A stretch of 17,309 bases of DNA from JACJYC01 sp964558465 (GCA_964558465.1 CAZLEF010000115.1:1-17309); one strand, 5' to 3'; positions 1-7,186 are shown, counted from the first letter of the stretch. Notes: a model not told the origin generated them from the letters alone. Numbers and translations: made by a program.

Positions 1-36
1 ATTGATTCGATTGATTCGATTGATTCGATTGATTCG
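1..36. repeat. 9-bp tandem repeat, four copies
   Basis: Four perfect, contiguous copies of attgattcg fill the first 36 bases, and the array may continue left of the window. It is the outermost module of a repeat patchwork that runs to 206, just past the 3' end of the minus-strand 5'-nucleotidase-like gene. An in-frame translation exists but is low-complexity and looks artefactual, so I treat this as non-coding repeat DNA. Confidence 0.9.
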
Positions 37-84
37 CCACGCCGCGGCGTGGTCGATTGGTTCGATTGCCACGCCACGGCGAGG
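37..84. repeat. Two copies of a ccacgcc/ggcgtgg palindrome
   Basis: A perfect palindrome at 37-52 has arms ccacgcc and ggcgtgg around gc. A second copy at 69-84 has one arm mismatch (ggcgagg) and centre ac. They are joined by 16 bases containing two cgattg words. A third copy with the same arms and a 3-base loop lies at 6147-6163. The recurrence in separate intergenic regions suggests a dispersed palindromic repeat. Each can fold into a short GC-rich hairpin that could act in transcript ends, but there is no T-run here. Confidence 0.75.
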
Positions 85-86
85 TC

Positions 87-108
87 CCCGCATGAGCCTT
101 AGACCGGG
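87..108. repeat. 22-base repeat core, left copy
   Basis: This block reads cccgcatgagc, then ctt, then agaccggg. A second copy at 17215-17236 is identical except for the three central bases (gaa), so 19 of 22 match. In both places the core is followed within five bases by a short tandem array on the same strand. It looks like a fixed module of a composite intergenic repeat. No protein role is visible. Confidence 0.75.
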
Positions 109-117
109 CAGGGATTC

Positions 118-157
118 GATTCCTCGATTCCTCAATTCCTCGATTCCTCAATTCCTC
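118..157. repeat. 8-bp tandem repeat, five copies of (g/a)attcctc
   Basis: Five contiguous 8-base units alternate between gattcctc and aattcctc. They are followed by aattgtttgg, which is one unit of the 9-bp array found at the right end of the window (17261 onward). Related gaggattcg/cgaatcctc words form the arms of the hairpin at 9506-9553, so the same sub-motif recurs in a second intergenic region. Confidence 0.85.
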
Positions 158-176
158 AATTGTTTGGATTCCTCGC

Positions 177-206
177 ATCAACAAATCAACAAATCAACAA
201 ATCAAC
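177..206. repeat. 8-bp tandem repeat atcaacaa, 3.75 copies, next to a stop codon
   Basis: Three full units of atcaacaa plus atcaac end two bases before the stop codon of the minus-strand 5'-nucleotidase-like gene. The same unit occurs four times at 9555-9586, again directly after a minus-strand stop codon (porX). Read in the mRNA sense, both genes end with the stop codon, a few bases, then gatttgtt-type repeats, then a gaggat-type module. Confidence 0.9.
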
Positions 207-208
207 CC

Positions 209-1747
209 CTAATCCACTACTTTCACTTCCGTCATATACCGGATCACAATATCCCGGATATCGTTTTTCACGGCCGCGCCGCGGGTATCGAACTGTTCGC
301 GGGTTTCGCCCGGAAAGTCTTTCAAAAACCCAAGGTTGGCTTCTTTACCGTCGGCTACAAACTGGGGCAGAATGACGGAATAGGTTTTATTCAGGTCGAG
401 CGGGGCATTGCGGATGCGGTATCCGGCTCCGCTGACTTCTACGTGGTTCATTTGCATATATCCGCCTTCCGTCCGGTTTTTGACCAGCGCGATATCGAGC
501 AATTGTTTCAGCACGCTGCCGGGCAAATGGATCCTGGCAACCGGACCGCCAAAAGGAAAAGTGCGCAACACATCGTACTCGGTTACGGCGCCCACAATAT
601 TGTCATCGAGCCGCATGGAGCCGCCGTTGAGCAGGTACACATCGGCGCCGGGCCATACAAATTCAAAGGCTTCGGCGGTCAGTTTGCCGTAATTGGTTTG
701 TTCGCTCCTGACCTTGACTTCCGTACAGACCAGCGGGGATCTGGCTTCGAGCAATTTCCGCTCAGGCTGGTAGCCCATGCCCCGTGCGATACCTTCCACC
801 TGCCCCAGCCAGCGATCCACCACGGCTTTTGTCCCGGGTTCGTCCGGAAGATCTTCACCGATGTTTCTGAGTGTGGATTTCAGGGTCGCCTTTCCGGTGG
901 CAGGAAACCAGGTGAACCGGTGGATATACACGGTTTTGGCGTTGGCGTCCGCTTTGGTGATAGAGGTGTTCCCGACCTGAAGGGCCATATTAGTATGGTC
1001 GTGCCCGCCGATCAGCAGCGGCAGACCGGGTACGGCTTTGGCAAGGGCCTGATCCTCGTCTGCCGCCAGGTGGGTGATGCCGATCGTGAGGTCGGCTTTA
1101 TCTTTCAGTGCATTCACGGCGGATGCAAAACTTTCGGTGACATCGGTGTAGGCGACATAATCGGCTTTGTTAAAAGGCAAAACCACTCCGGTGATACCCA
1201 GTTTCACTTTTTTTCCATCCGGCGAGCTGAATTCGTGGACTGCGTAGGGCGGAACCGGCGTTCCGTTCTGGGTGAAGGGTCTTTGAGCGCCGTTAACGGC
1301 CCGGAAAGCATTGGCGCAAACATATTTAAATTTGCTTTGATCAATCCGCTTTTGCAGAAGATCGCCGTCCCTCAGGTCAAATTCGTGGTTGCCGAACGTG
1401 CAATAGTCCATTCCCATCGCGTTCAGGGTTTCCACCATCTGCAATCCTGCAATGCGCTCCCCATCGCCCATTTTTAAGGTCCCGACAAAAGACGGGCTCA
1501 AAAAGTCACCGGCGATCACGGCAATCGTATTCGGGTTTTCAGCCAGCAATTCTTTTTTCACCGAAGCCACACGGGCCAGGCCGCCGGATTTGCCGCCCTC
1601 CAGCGGAGCGATCTCATAGACATCGTTCAATTGCAGAATGATAAATGAAATCCCCGCATCATTCCCCGAACGGCGGGGAGTGGCGCATGAAAAAAAGACC
1701 AGGAGCAACAAACTGCCCAGGAAGGTGTTTAAAAAGGAAGTTCTCAT
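209..1747 (-). CDS. 5'-nucleotidase-like metallophosphoesterase, predicted lipoprotein (UshA/NadN-type family)
   Basis: A 512-residue protein with the two-domain build of bacterial 5'-nucleotidases. A hydrophobic signal ends in the lipobox-like LVFFSC, with Cys21 as the probable lipidated residue, so it should be an exported lipoprotein. The N-terminal calcineurin-like domain shows the metal-site motifs LQLNDVYE (Asp42), GDFLSPS (Asp81), GNHEFD (119-124), TH (226) and GGHDHT (247-252). The C-terminal substrate domain shows TNYGKL (351-356), NGGSMR (374-379) and PFGGP. The likely reaction is hydrolysis of nucleotide or related phosphate esters outside the cytoplasm; the exact substrate cannot be read from sequence. 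In the first motif Tyr44 stands where UshA has the DxH histidine, which appears to be a subfamily trait. The start at 1747 is the first Met before the signal peptide. The gene is divergent from ftsH, and its 3' end abuts tandem repeats. Confidence 0.9.
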   Translation of the reverse strand: MRTSFLNTFLGSLLLLVFFSCATPRRSGNDAGISFIILQLNDVYEIAPLEGGKSGGLARVASVKKELLAENPNTIAVIAGDFLSPSFVGTLKMGDGERIAGLQMVETLNAMGMDYCTFGNHEFDLRDGDLLQKRIDQSKFKYVCANAFRAVNGAQRPFTQNGTPVPPYAVHEFSSPDGKKVKLGITGVVLPFNKADYVAYTDVTESFASAVNALKDKADLTIGITHLAADEDQALAKAVPGLPLLIGGHDHTNMALQVGNTSITKADANAKTVYIHRFTWFPATGKATLKSTLRNIGEDLPDEPGTKAVVDRWLGQVEGIARGMGYQPERKLLEARSPLVCTEVKVRSEQTNYGKLTAEAFEFVWPGADVYLLNGGSMRLDDNIVGAVTEYDVLRTFPFGGPVARIHLPGSVLKQLLDIALVKNRTEGGYMQMNHVEVSGAGYRIRNAPLDLNKTYSVILPQFVADGKEANLGFLKDFPGETREQFDTRGAAVKNDIRDIVIRYMTEVKVVD

Positions 1748-1769
1748 GAAAGATTGCAGGTTTAATGGG

Positions 1770-1777
1770 CAAAAGTA
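1770..1777 (-). promoter_or_regulatory. Putative -7 element of the 5'-nucleotidase-like gene
   Basis: The minus strand reads TACTTTTG, a perfect match to the Bacteroidota -7 consensus TAnnTTTG, 22 bases upstream of the start codon. No TTTG is visible at the expected -33 spacing, so this is a one-element prediction. Confidence 0.45.
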
Positions 1778-1891
1778 AGAAATAAGCCGTTATGCCGCTT
1801 ATTTTTGCGGCCACAAGCTGCCGGCCAAAGGTTTCGGCAGGATACAGAAAACAGCGCTCAATCCGGCAAAACCGCATATTTATGCCCAAAA

Positions 1892-1923
1892 ATTGGCCCT
1901 TTTGCCTATTTTTTATTACTTTG
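1892..1923 (+). promoter_or_regulatory. Possible ftsH-xseA promoter
   Basis: TTACTTTG at 1916-1923 matches seven of eight positions of TAnnTTTG. The weak -33 match attg (1892-1895) lies 20 bases upstream. This would give a leader of roughly 70 bases before the ftsH ATG at 1999. The match is imperfect, but it is the best plus-strand candidate in the divergent region. Confidence 0.35.
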
Positions 1924-1998
1924 CACGGTTTTACGTTGAACTGTTGCCTGCAATCAAGGGTTAACTAAAGGAAATTTTTAACAGGAAAATAAGTAATA

Positions 1999-3930
1999 AT
2001 GGCCTCATCTGGCAATTCCGGTCAGTCTAATAATGATAATAACGCGCCAAAAAGTCGTCAACCGATCAGTTGGCTGTGGATTATTCTGCTCATGGTGGTG
2101 GTAGCCCAGGGGATCTTCATGCTGAACAGTCCTACGGTCAAACCTGCCAATTTATCCCAGTTCAGAAGAGAGATGCTCGAAAAAGGCGACGTACAAAAGG
2201 TGGTGGTCGTCAACAATAAAAAAGCCGAGATCTACATCAAATCCGAAAAACTGGGCGAAGGAATTTATTCCGAATTCTCCAGGGATCAAAAGGGCCCGCA
2301 TTTTGTGGTGACCATCGGCGATCTGGGCAACTTCGAAGCCATCATAGAAGAACAACAACAGGATCCCTCAGCTTCTCCCATTGAATTCGGCGTCGAAGAA
2401 CGGACCGATTACTGGGGCACGGTGCTCTCCTGGGTAATCCCCTTCGGCGTGCTGATCCTGATCTGGGTCTTTATTCTCAACCGGGCCCGCGGCGGCGGCG
2501 GAATCGGCGGCGGCAATATTTTCGATTTTGGCAAGTCCAAAGCGCAACTCTTCCAAAAAGGCGAAAGCAAGATCACCTTCGATGATGTCGCCGGCCTGGA
2601 TGAAGTTAAAGTCGAAATCCGGGAAGTCGTTGATTTCCTCAAAAACCCGGACCGCTATACCAAACTCGGCGCCAAGATCCCGAAAGGCGTTTTGCTCGTC
2701 GGCCCTCCGGGGACCGGTAAAACCCTGCTGGCCAAAGCCGTCGCAGGGGAAGCAGGCGTGCCGTTCTATTCCATGTCCGGATCGGAATTTGTGGAAATGT
2801 TCGTCGGTGTCGGCGCTTCAAGGGTGCGCGACCTCTTTAAAAAAGCGAAACAGAACGCGCCCAGCATTGTATTTATCGACGAGATCGACGCCATCGGCCG
2901 TTCCAGGGGTAAAGCCGTTTCCTTCCAGGGAAATGACGAGCGGGAGAATACCCTCAACCAGATGCTGACGGAAATGGACGGCTTCGGCTCCAACTCCGGC
3001 GTAATTGTCATGGCGGCCACCAACCGCGGTGAGATCCTCGACAGCGCCCTGCTCAGACCCGGCCGTTTCGACCGCCAGATCTACCTGGAACTGCCAACCA
3101 AAAAAGAACGGGAAGCCATTTTTAAAGTCCATTTGAAACCGCTCAAACTGGCAACCGACGCCAACCTCGATCAGCTTTCCGGTCAGACACCCGGCTTCTC
3201 GGGCGCCGACATCGCCAATATTTGTAATGAAGCGGCTTTGATCGCCGCCCGCAAGAATAAGGAGTCTGTCGAAATGCAGGATTTCATGGACGCCATCGAC
3301 CGGATCGTTGCCGGCCTGGAAAAAACCAACCGGGTCATTACCGACCGGGAAAAACGGATCATCGCTTACCACGAAGCCGGTCATGCTACGGCGAGCTGGA
3401 ATCTGCCACATGCCGATTCCCTGCTCAAGGTGTCCATCGTGCCGAGGGGCCGTTCGCTGGGCGCCGCCTGGTACCTGCCGGAAGAAAAAGTCATCCACAC
3501 CAAAGAGCAATTCATGGACCGCATCTGCGCCGCTCTGGCCGGCAGGGCATCCGAGGAGATCACCTTTGGGAAAATATCCTCCGGCGCCCTCGACGACCTG
3601 GAAAAAGTGACCAAACAAGCTTATACCATGGTCGCTTTTTACGGACTGAGCGAGGCGATCGGAAATATCAGCTACTACGACAGCACCGGGCAATACGAAA
3701 CAAGTTTCCAGAAACCTTACAGCGAAGCGACCGCTCAAAAGATTGACGAGGAAGTCCGCAAACTGGTAGCAGGCGCATACGAACGCACTAAAAATCTGCT
3801 CATTCAGCATAAATCCGAAATGGAAACCCTTGCTGAACTGCTGCTCAAAAAAGAAGTCGTCTACAAAAAGGACCTGGAAGATATCTTTGGCGTCCGGCAG
3901 CTTGCGGAGGAAGAATCGGAAGTTCTTTAA
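1999..3930 (+). CDS. ftsH: ATP-dependent zinc metalloprotease FtsH
   Basis: A 643-residue protein, about the usual FtsH length and colinear with the family. It is the hexameric, membrane-anchored AAA+ protease that degrades membrane and short-lived cytoplasmic proteins. Order: first membrane segment (about 23-42), extracytoplasmic domain, second membrane segment (about 140-160), Gly-rich linker (165-172), AAA+ module, protease domain. Visible motifs are Walker A GPPGTGKT (235-242), pore loop FVG (268-270), Walker B VFIDEID (291-297), and second region of homology ATNR to GRFDR with Arg353, Arg356 and Arg359. The zinc site is HEAGH (458-462) with the third ligand probably Asp533 in GALDD. The N-terminal 22 residues are Asn/Ser-rich. 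An agga four-mer sits 12 bases before the ATG, a weak ribosome-binding signal as usual for the phylum. xseA starts 18 bases after the stop and is probably co-transcribed. Confidence 0.98.
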   Translation: MASSGNSGQSNNDNNAPKSRQPISWLWIILLMVVVAQGIFMLNSPTVKPANLSQFRREMLEKGDVQKVVVVNNKKAEIYIKSEKLGEGIYSEFSRDQKGPHFVVTIGDLGNFEAIIEEQQQDPSASPIEFGVEERTDYWGTVLSWVIPFGVLILIWVFILNRARGGGGIGGGNIFDFGKSKAQLFQKGESKITFDDVAGLDEVKVEIREVVDFLKNPDRYTKLGAKIPKGVLLVGPPGTGKTLLAKAVAGEAGVPFYSMSGSEFVEMFVGVGASRVRDLFKKAKQNAPSIVFIDEIDAIGRSRGKAVSFQGNDERENTLNQMLTEMDGFGSNSGVIVMAATNRGEILDSALLRPGRFDRQIYLELPTKKEREAIFKVHLKPLKLATDANLDQLSGQTPGFSGADIANICNEAALIAARKNKESVEMQDFMDAIDRIVAGLEKTNRVITDREKRIIAYHEAGHATASWNLPHADSLLKVSIVPRGRSLGAAWYLPEEKVIHTKEQFMDRICAALAGRASEEITFGKISSGALDDLEKVTKQAYTMVAFYGLSEAIGNISYYDSTGQYETSFQKPYSEATAQKIDEEVRKLVAGAYERTKNLLIQHKSEMETLAELLLKKEVVYKKDLEDIFGVRQLAEEESEVL

Positions 3931-3948
3931 TCCGTCCAAGCCTGAAAC

Positions 3949-5205
3949 ATGGTGGCCGACACCGCTTATACGCTGCTTCAACTCAACGAATTTATCCGCC
4001 GGGTACTGGCATTGAACCTGCCCGACCCCGTATGGGTAAAGGCGGAAGTTGCTCAGATCAGCCGGTCGAGAGGCCATATTTACCTTACCCTTTTGCAACA
4101 GGAAGACCCCGGCGGGGAACCTGTCGCCCAATCGGAGGCGGTCATCTGGAATAACGCCTGCCGCCAGTTGCAACGCCGGCTGGGCCCGACCCTCGAGGGC
4201 ATTTTGCAGGAAGGCATGCAGCTCCTCCTGCAGGTACGGGTGTCATACCATGAGCGTTACGGCCTCAAGCTCCATGTCGAGAACCTGGACGAAACCTACA
4301 CGCTGGGTAAATGGGAACTCCAGCGCCAGCAAACCATCGACCTCCTGCGCCGGCTCGGTTTACTGGAAAAAAACCGGGCATTGACCCTCCCGCCGGTCTT
4401 GCAACGCATCGCGGTCATCTCCAGCCCGAATGCCGCCGGATGGCAGGATTTCAAAGATCAACTCGAACAAAATGCCTACGGCTACCGGTATGTCTTGCGG
4501 CTTTTTCCCGCAGCCATGCAAGGTAATCAGGCCGCTGTCGAGGTGCAACAGCAATTGGCTGTCATCAGCCGGCTCAGCCGTCAATTCGACTGCATCGTCC
4601 TGATCCGGGGTGGCGGCGCGCGTCTGGACCTGGCCGCTTTTGATAACCTGGCCCTGAACCAGGAACTGGCCAACGCCCCGCTGCCCCTGCTGACCGGGAT
4701 CGGCCACGAAACCGACCAGAGCGTAGCCGACCTCGTCGCCGCCCGGGCTTTAAAAACCCCCACCGCAGTTGCCGAATTCCTCATCAGCCACAACCTCGCC
4801 TTTGAACAAAGTCTGGTGGAAGGCGGACAATTCCTGCAAATGTCTGCCGGCAGGCGGCTGGAGGCCGAAAAACTCCGCATCAGCCGCCTCTGCCAGCAGG
4901 TACAACTGCAGAGTCAGGCAATGCTGAACCGGCAGTCCCGCCTGCTGGAGTATATCCGCACCGAGTTGCCGGCCCTGTCTGCCCTCCACCTCCGGACCGC
5001 TTCCCGCCAATTGGACCTGCTGGAAAACATTTCTGAATTGCTGGCGGTGGAGAAAACGCTGGCCCGGGGGTTTACCATCACGACCCATCTGGGTTCGCCG
5101 CTCCGCTCAGGCGCCGATCTGAAAACAGGCGACGAACTGATGACCCGTTTTGCGGATGGCGAGGTGAAGAGTGCGGTGGTCAGCGATCGCACCCAACAGC
5201 GTTAA
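3949..5205 (+). CDS. xseA: Exodeoxyribonuclease VII large subunit
   Basis: A 418-residue XseA, the catalytic subunit of the nuclease that degrades single-stranded DNA to short oligonucleotides in repair and mutagenesis control. An N-terminal OB-fold (about 8-115, with WVKAEVAQISRSRGHIYLTL) precedes the catalytic domain. Motifs seen are VISSPNAAGWQD (156-167), RGGGARLDL (220-228) and GIGHETDQSVAD (250-261, with His253 and Asp256), then TPTAVAE. A Gln/Leu-rich helical stretch (about 285-370) should form the coiled-coil arm that binds small subunits. The C-terminal part LARGFTITT to GDELMTRFADGEVKS is the usual ending. It is slightly shorter than the E. coli enzyme (456). No xseB-like short soluble helical protein follows; the next gene encodes a membrane protein. 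The start is the ATG 18 bases after ftsH. Confidence 0.97.
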   Translation: MVADTAYTLLQLNEFIRRVLALNLPDPVWVKAEVAQISRSRGHIYLTLLQQEDPGGEPVAQSEAVIWNNACRQLQRRLGPTLEGILQEGMQLLLQVRVSYHERYGLKLHVENLDETYTLGKWELQRQQTIDLLRRLGLLEKNRALTLPPVLQRIAVISSPNAAGWQDFKDQLEQNAYGYRYVLRLFPAAMQGNQAAVEVQQQLAVISRLSRQFDCIVLIRGGGARLDLAAFDNLALNQELANAPLPLLTGIGHETDQSVADLVAARALKTPTAVAEFLISHNLAFEQSLVEGGQFLQMSAGRRLEAEKLRISRLCQQVQLQSQAMLNRQSRLLEYIRTELPALSALHLRTASRQLDLLENISELLAVEKTLARGFTITTHLGSPLRSGADLKTGDELMTRFADGEVKSAVVSDRTQQR

Positions 5206-5220
5206 ATCACCCGCGTCTGT

Positions 5221-5250
5221 GAGCGCGGTCACTGAAACGCGCTCTTTCCT
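5221..5250 (+). terminator. Possible terminator after xseA
   Basis: Seven-base perfect arms gagcgcg (5221-5227) and cgcgctc (5238-5244) enclose a 10-base loop and are followed by the short T/C-rich run tttcct. It begins 15 bases after the xseA stop. The T-tract is weak and the hairpin overlaps the -33 region of the next gene, so it could equally be an operator-like site. Confidence 0.45.
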
Positions 5251-5254
5251 GCCG

Positions 5255-5262
5255 TATATTTG
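5255..5262 (+). promoter_or_regulatory. Putative -7 element for the small membrane protein
   Basis: TATATTTG is a perfect match to TAnnTTTG, 19 bases before the ATG at 5282. There is no good TTTG about 20 bases upstream; only actg (5231-5234) is present at the right spacing. The site suggests that transcription restarts here rather than continuing from ftsH-xseA. Confidence 0.45.
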
Positions 5263-5281
5263 CCCCATCAATTCTTCAAAA

Positions 5282-5506
5282 ATGAAAATATTAAACGATT
5301 GGAAATTCCTCCTCCTGGTCAGCCTTACGTTGGGCCTGGCGCCGTTTTTTCCGGAACCGCATGTCTGGGGCAAACTGCGGTGGGTAGCCGGCGGGGCTGC
5401 CGGCATGCAGCCGATGGATTGGTTTGACCTGGCTATGCACGGCTTGCCCTGGTTGTTGCTCGGACGGGCTGTTGTTATGCAACTTTTACCCAAAACAAAA
5501 ACCTGA
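5282..5506 (+). CDS. Small two-helix membrane protein of Bacteroidota (PEPH/WGK type)
   Basis: A 74-residue protein with two hydrophobic segments (about 8-24 and 51-68) separated by the polar, motif-like stretch FFPEPHVWGKLRW (22-34) and GMQPMDWFDLAMHG (41-54). I recognise short proteins of this pattern as widespread in Bacteroidota; databases often label them RND transporter, a name this size cannot justify. The function is unknown. I chose the internal ATG at 5282 over an upstream in-frame ATG at 5171. The upstream start overlaps xseA and adds 37 unlikely residues, whereas 5282 follows a perfect -7 element. The DUF3365 lipoprotein gene begins 33 bases downstream and may share the transcript. 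Confidence 0.85.
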   Translation: MKILNDWKFLLLVSLTLGLAPFFPEPHVWGKLRWVAGGAAGMQPMDWFDLAMHGLPWLLLGRAVVMQLLPKTKT

Positions 5507-5539
5507 CCGGATATTCCACAACCAAAAAATACTCAGGCC

Positions 5540-6133
5540 ATGAAATCTGTAAAAATCATAGGAATGCTGCTGCTGGCTGGTGTCTTTGCGCTTTCGCAAT
5601 GCAAGAACGCCGCCGGTCAGAAAACCTTGACGGAGGCTGAAAAAACACAATACACAGATAGGGGTAAAACAATCGCCGCTGCGACCTTTTCCACATTAAG
5701 CGCCCGGCTGACCAAAGCCCTGGAAGAAGGCGGCGTATCCAATGCCGTTCAATATTGCAACCTGGCGGCCATGCCCCTGGTGGACAGCTTATCCACCGTT
5801 CATAACGCCACCATCCGCCGGACCAGCCTCAAAGTCCGAAACCCGCAAAACCAACCCACTGAATGGGAAAAGAAAACGCTTCTGGATTTTGAAACCAAAG
5901 ACAAAGCCGGCGAGGAATTAAAGCCGATTGTGCAAATGTTGGATGACCAGACCGTCGCGTTCGCAGCGCCCATCCGGATTATGCCTTTATGCGTGCAATG
6001 TCACGGCAAGGAAGGCGAAACGATGTCGGCAGAAAATACAACTTTTATCAAGGGGCTTTATCCCGGCGACCAGGCAACCGGCTATGCCGAAGGAGACCTG
6101 CGGGGGATGTGGAGTGTTGTTTTTAGGCGGTAA
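5540..6133 (+). CDS. DUF3365 (Tll0287-like) heme-binding lipoprotein
   Basis: A 197-residue exported protein. The signal peptide ends in ALSQC with probable lipidated Cys21. The body matches the DUF3365/Tll0287-like pattern: helical N-terminal half, QYCN (71-74), RRTSLKVRNPQNQPTEWE (93-110), and one c-type heme site CVQCH (151-155). The C-terminal segment YAEGDLRGMWSV is also typical. Family members bind heme covalently and some act as redox sensor domains; this one stands alone with no fused kinase. It should face the periplasm or cell surface, as an electron carrier or redox-sensing lipoprotein. Heme attachment is inferred from the CxxCH motif; no cytochrome maturation gene is in the window. 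Confidence 0.85.
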   Translation: MKSVKIIGMLLLAGVFALSQCKNAAGQKTLTEAEKTQYTDRGKTIAAATFSTLSARLTKALEEGGVSNAVQYCNLAAMPLVDSLSTVHNATIRRTSLKVRNPQNQPTEWEKKTLLDFETKDKAGEELKPIVQMLDDQTVAFAAPIRIMPLCVQCHGKEGETMSAENTTFIKGLYPGDQATGYAEGDLRGMWSVVFRR

Positions 6134-6146
6134 CTGGATGCTGAAT

Positions 6147-6184
6147 CCACGCCTGTGGCGTGGTGGATGCTGGATGCCAGCATC
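6147..6184. terminator. Two adjacent hairpins between convergent genes
   Basis: Hairpin one pairs ccacgcc (6147-6153) with ggcgtgg (6157-6163) over a 3-base loop. Hairpin two pairs gatgctgg (6166-6173) with ccagcatc (6177-6184) over atg. Both are perfect and lie between the stops of the DUF3365 gene (6133) and the first GNAT gene (6197), a natural place for a bidirectional terminator. No long T-run follows on either side. The first hairpin belongs to the same palindrome family as 37-84, so it may be a dispersed repeat used as a terminator. Confidence 0.5.
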
Positions 6185-6196
6185 TGGAATCAAGCA

Positions 6197-6661
6197 TCAA
6201 AAAAAATACATCTCCATCCGGATATCCGCCCGCGCAAAATCCTGCCGGTCGAGCGGGACTTCCATAAAACCCAGGCGCCGGTAAATTTCGATGGCTTTTG
6301 CCGAGCCTTCCCGGTTGGAAAAAAGATACAACATGCGGGCGCCGAGGTCCCTGGTGCGTTGAATGGCTGCCTGACACAGGGTTTTGCCAATACCCAGGCC
6401 TCGGTAATCCAGGTCTACCGCCATTTTGATCAATTCGTAGGTAGAAGGGTCGTCCATGAGCAAACCTGCTGTGCCGACGACTTTCCCGTCATAAGTTGCC
6501 AGGAGGATCTGCCCGCCGCCTGCGAGGATGGAAGTTTCCGGATAGCTGCAATGCTGATGGTCGATCTCCTCCATTGTATAGGCCGCCTTTATCCAGGCTT
6601 CATTGATGGCTTTCCAGGCGGCTTTATGGTCCGGATAATAGTCAATAATTTCCAGGTTCAT
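6197..6661 (-). CDS. GNAT family N-acetyltransferase
   Basis: A 154-residue single-domain GNAT protein. The acetyl-CoA-binding motif is DYRGLGIGKTL (85-95, the R/Q-x-x-G-x-G signature), preceded by the strand ELIKMAVD (76-83). The C-terminal AIEIYRRLGFMEVP (123-136) is the usual last helix-strand. It should transfer an acetyl group from acetyl-CoA to a small-molecule or protein amine; the acceptor cannot be told. The start is the ATG at 6661, 20 bases after the stop of the second GNAT gene, so the two are probably one transcript. The pair shares little sequence beyond the fold. Confidence 0.9.
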   Translation of the reverse strand: MNLEIIDYYPDHKAAWKAINEAWIKAAYTMEEIDHQHCSYPETSILAGGGQILLATYDGKVVGTAGLLMDDPSTYELIKMAVDLDYRGLGIGKTLCQAAIQRTRDLGARMLYLFSNREGSAKAIEIYRRLGFMEVPLDRQDFARADIRMEMYFF

Positions 6662-6681
6662 CTATCGGGTGTTAAAAAGGT

Positions 6682-7092
6682 TTACTTTAATGCGTTTATG
6701 TCGTCCAGGTAAAACGCCGCATCGTGGCGGGTCATACCGATCCTGGGATAATAATCTACGGCAGCCGGAGCGGAAAGCAGGATCAGTTTGGCTTTCGGCG
6801 CAGCCAGTTTGGTTTGGCGGATCAATTCCCGACCGACTCCCTGCCGCTGATATTCCAGATCAACCGCCAGGTCGGACAAATAGGTGCAAAACGCAAAATC
6901 GGTCAGTGAGCGGGCGACGCCGATCAGTTTTCTATCCAGACGGGCAGTTACCATGAGGTTGCCGTGTTGCAGCATGGCGGCAATCCGGTCCGGTTCGCCT
7001 GCAGGCCTCCGCTGTGCAAGCGTGGAGGTATGCAGCACGGCAATAAATTCTTCCGGGGAAAGCGATTTTTCAATCTGGTAGCTAATATTCAT
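6682..7092 (-). CDS. GNAT family N-acetyltransferase
   Basis: A 136-residue GNAT domain, first gene of a two-gene minus-strand unit. Key motif is YLSDLAVDLEYQRQGVGREL (71-90), where QRQGVG is the acetyl-CoA pyrophosphate-binding loop. The end AVDYYPRIGMTRHDAAF (111-127) is the familiar C-terminal GNAT element. The short length, with few residues before the core, is common in uncharacterised small GNATs. I start it at the ATG at 7092 (MNISYQIEKS). An upstream in-frame ATG at 7194 would add 34 basic, non-homologous-looking residues and lies beside a tandem repeat. The substrate is unknown. Confidence 0.85.
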   Translation of the reverse strand: MNISYQIEKSLSPEEFIAVLHTSTLAQRRPAGEPDRIAAMLQHGNLMVTARLDRKLIGVARSLTDFAFCTYLSDLAVDLEYQRQGVGRELIRQTKLAAPKAKLILLSAPAAVDYYPRIGMTRHDAAFYLDDINALK

Positions 7093-7186
7093 TTCAAACG
7101 TGTGTTGAGCAGGTAAAATAATAGCAATTCCGGCCCCTTTCCGGCAGCCGGTTTTTATCTGGTATCTGGTCCGGATTTGAAAACGT

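Noticed and set aside
1..206. CRISPR array or plus-strand coding sequence
   Set aside because: Units are 8-9 bases with no unique spacers, and the long plus-strand frame here runs mostly antisense to a well-supported 5'-nucleotidase-like gene.
2818..4173. 451-residue minus-strand open frame
   Set aside because: It is the antisense shadow of ftsH and the start of xseA, produced by GC-biased codon use.
7095..7102. -7 element CACGTTTG for the GNAT pair on the minus strand
   Set aside because: It would place the transcription start at the initiation codon and has no -33 partner, so I do not call a promoter.
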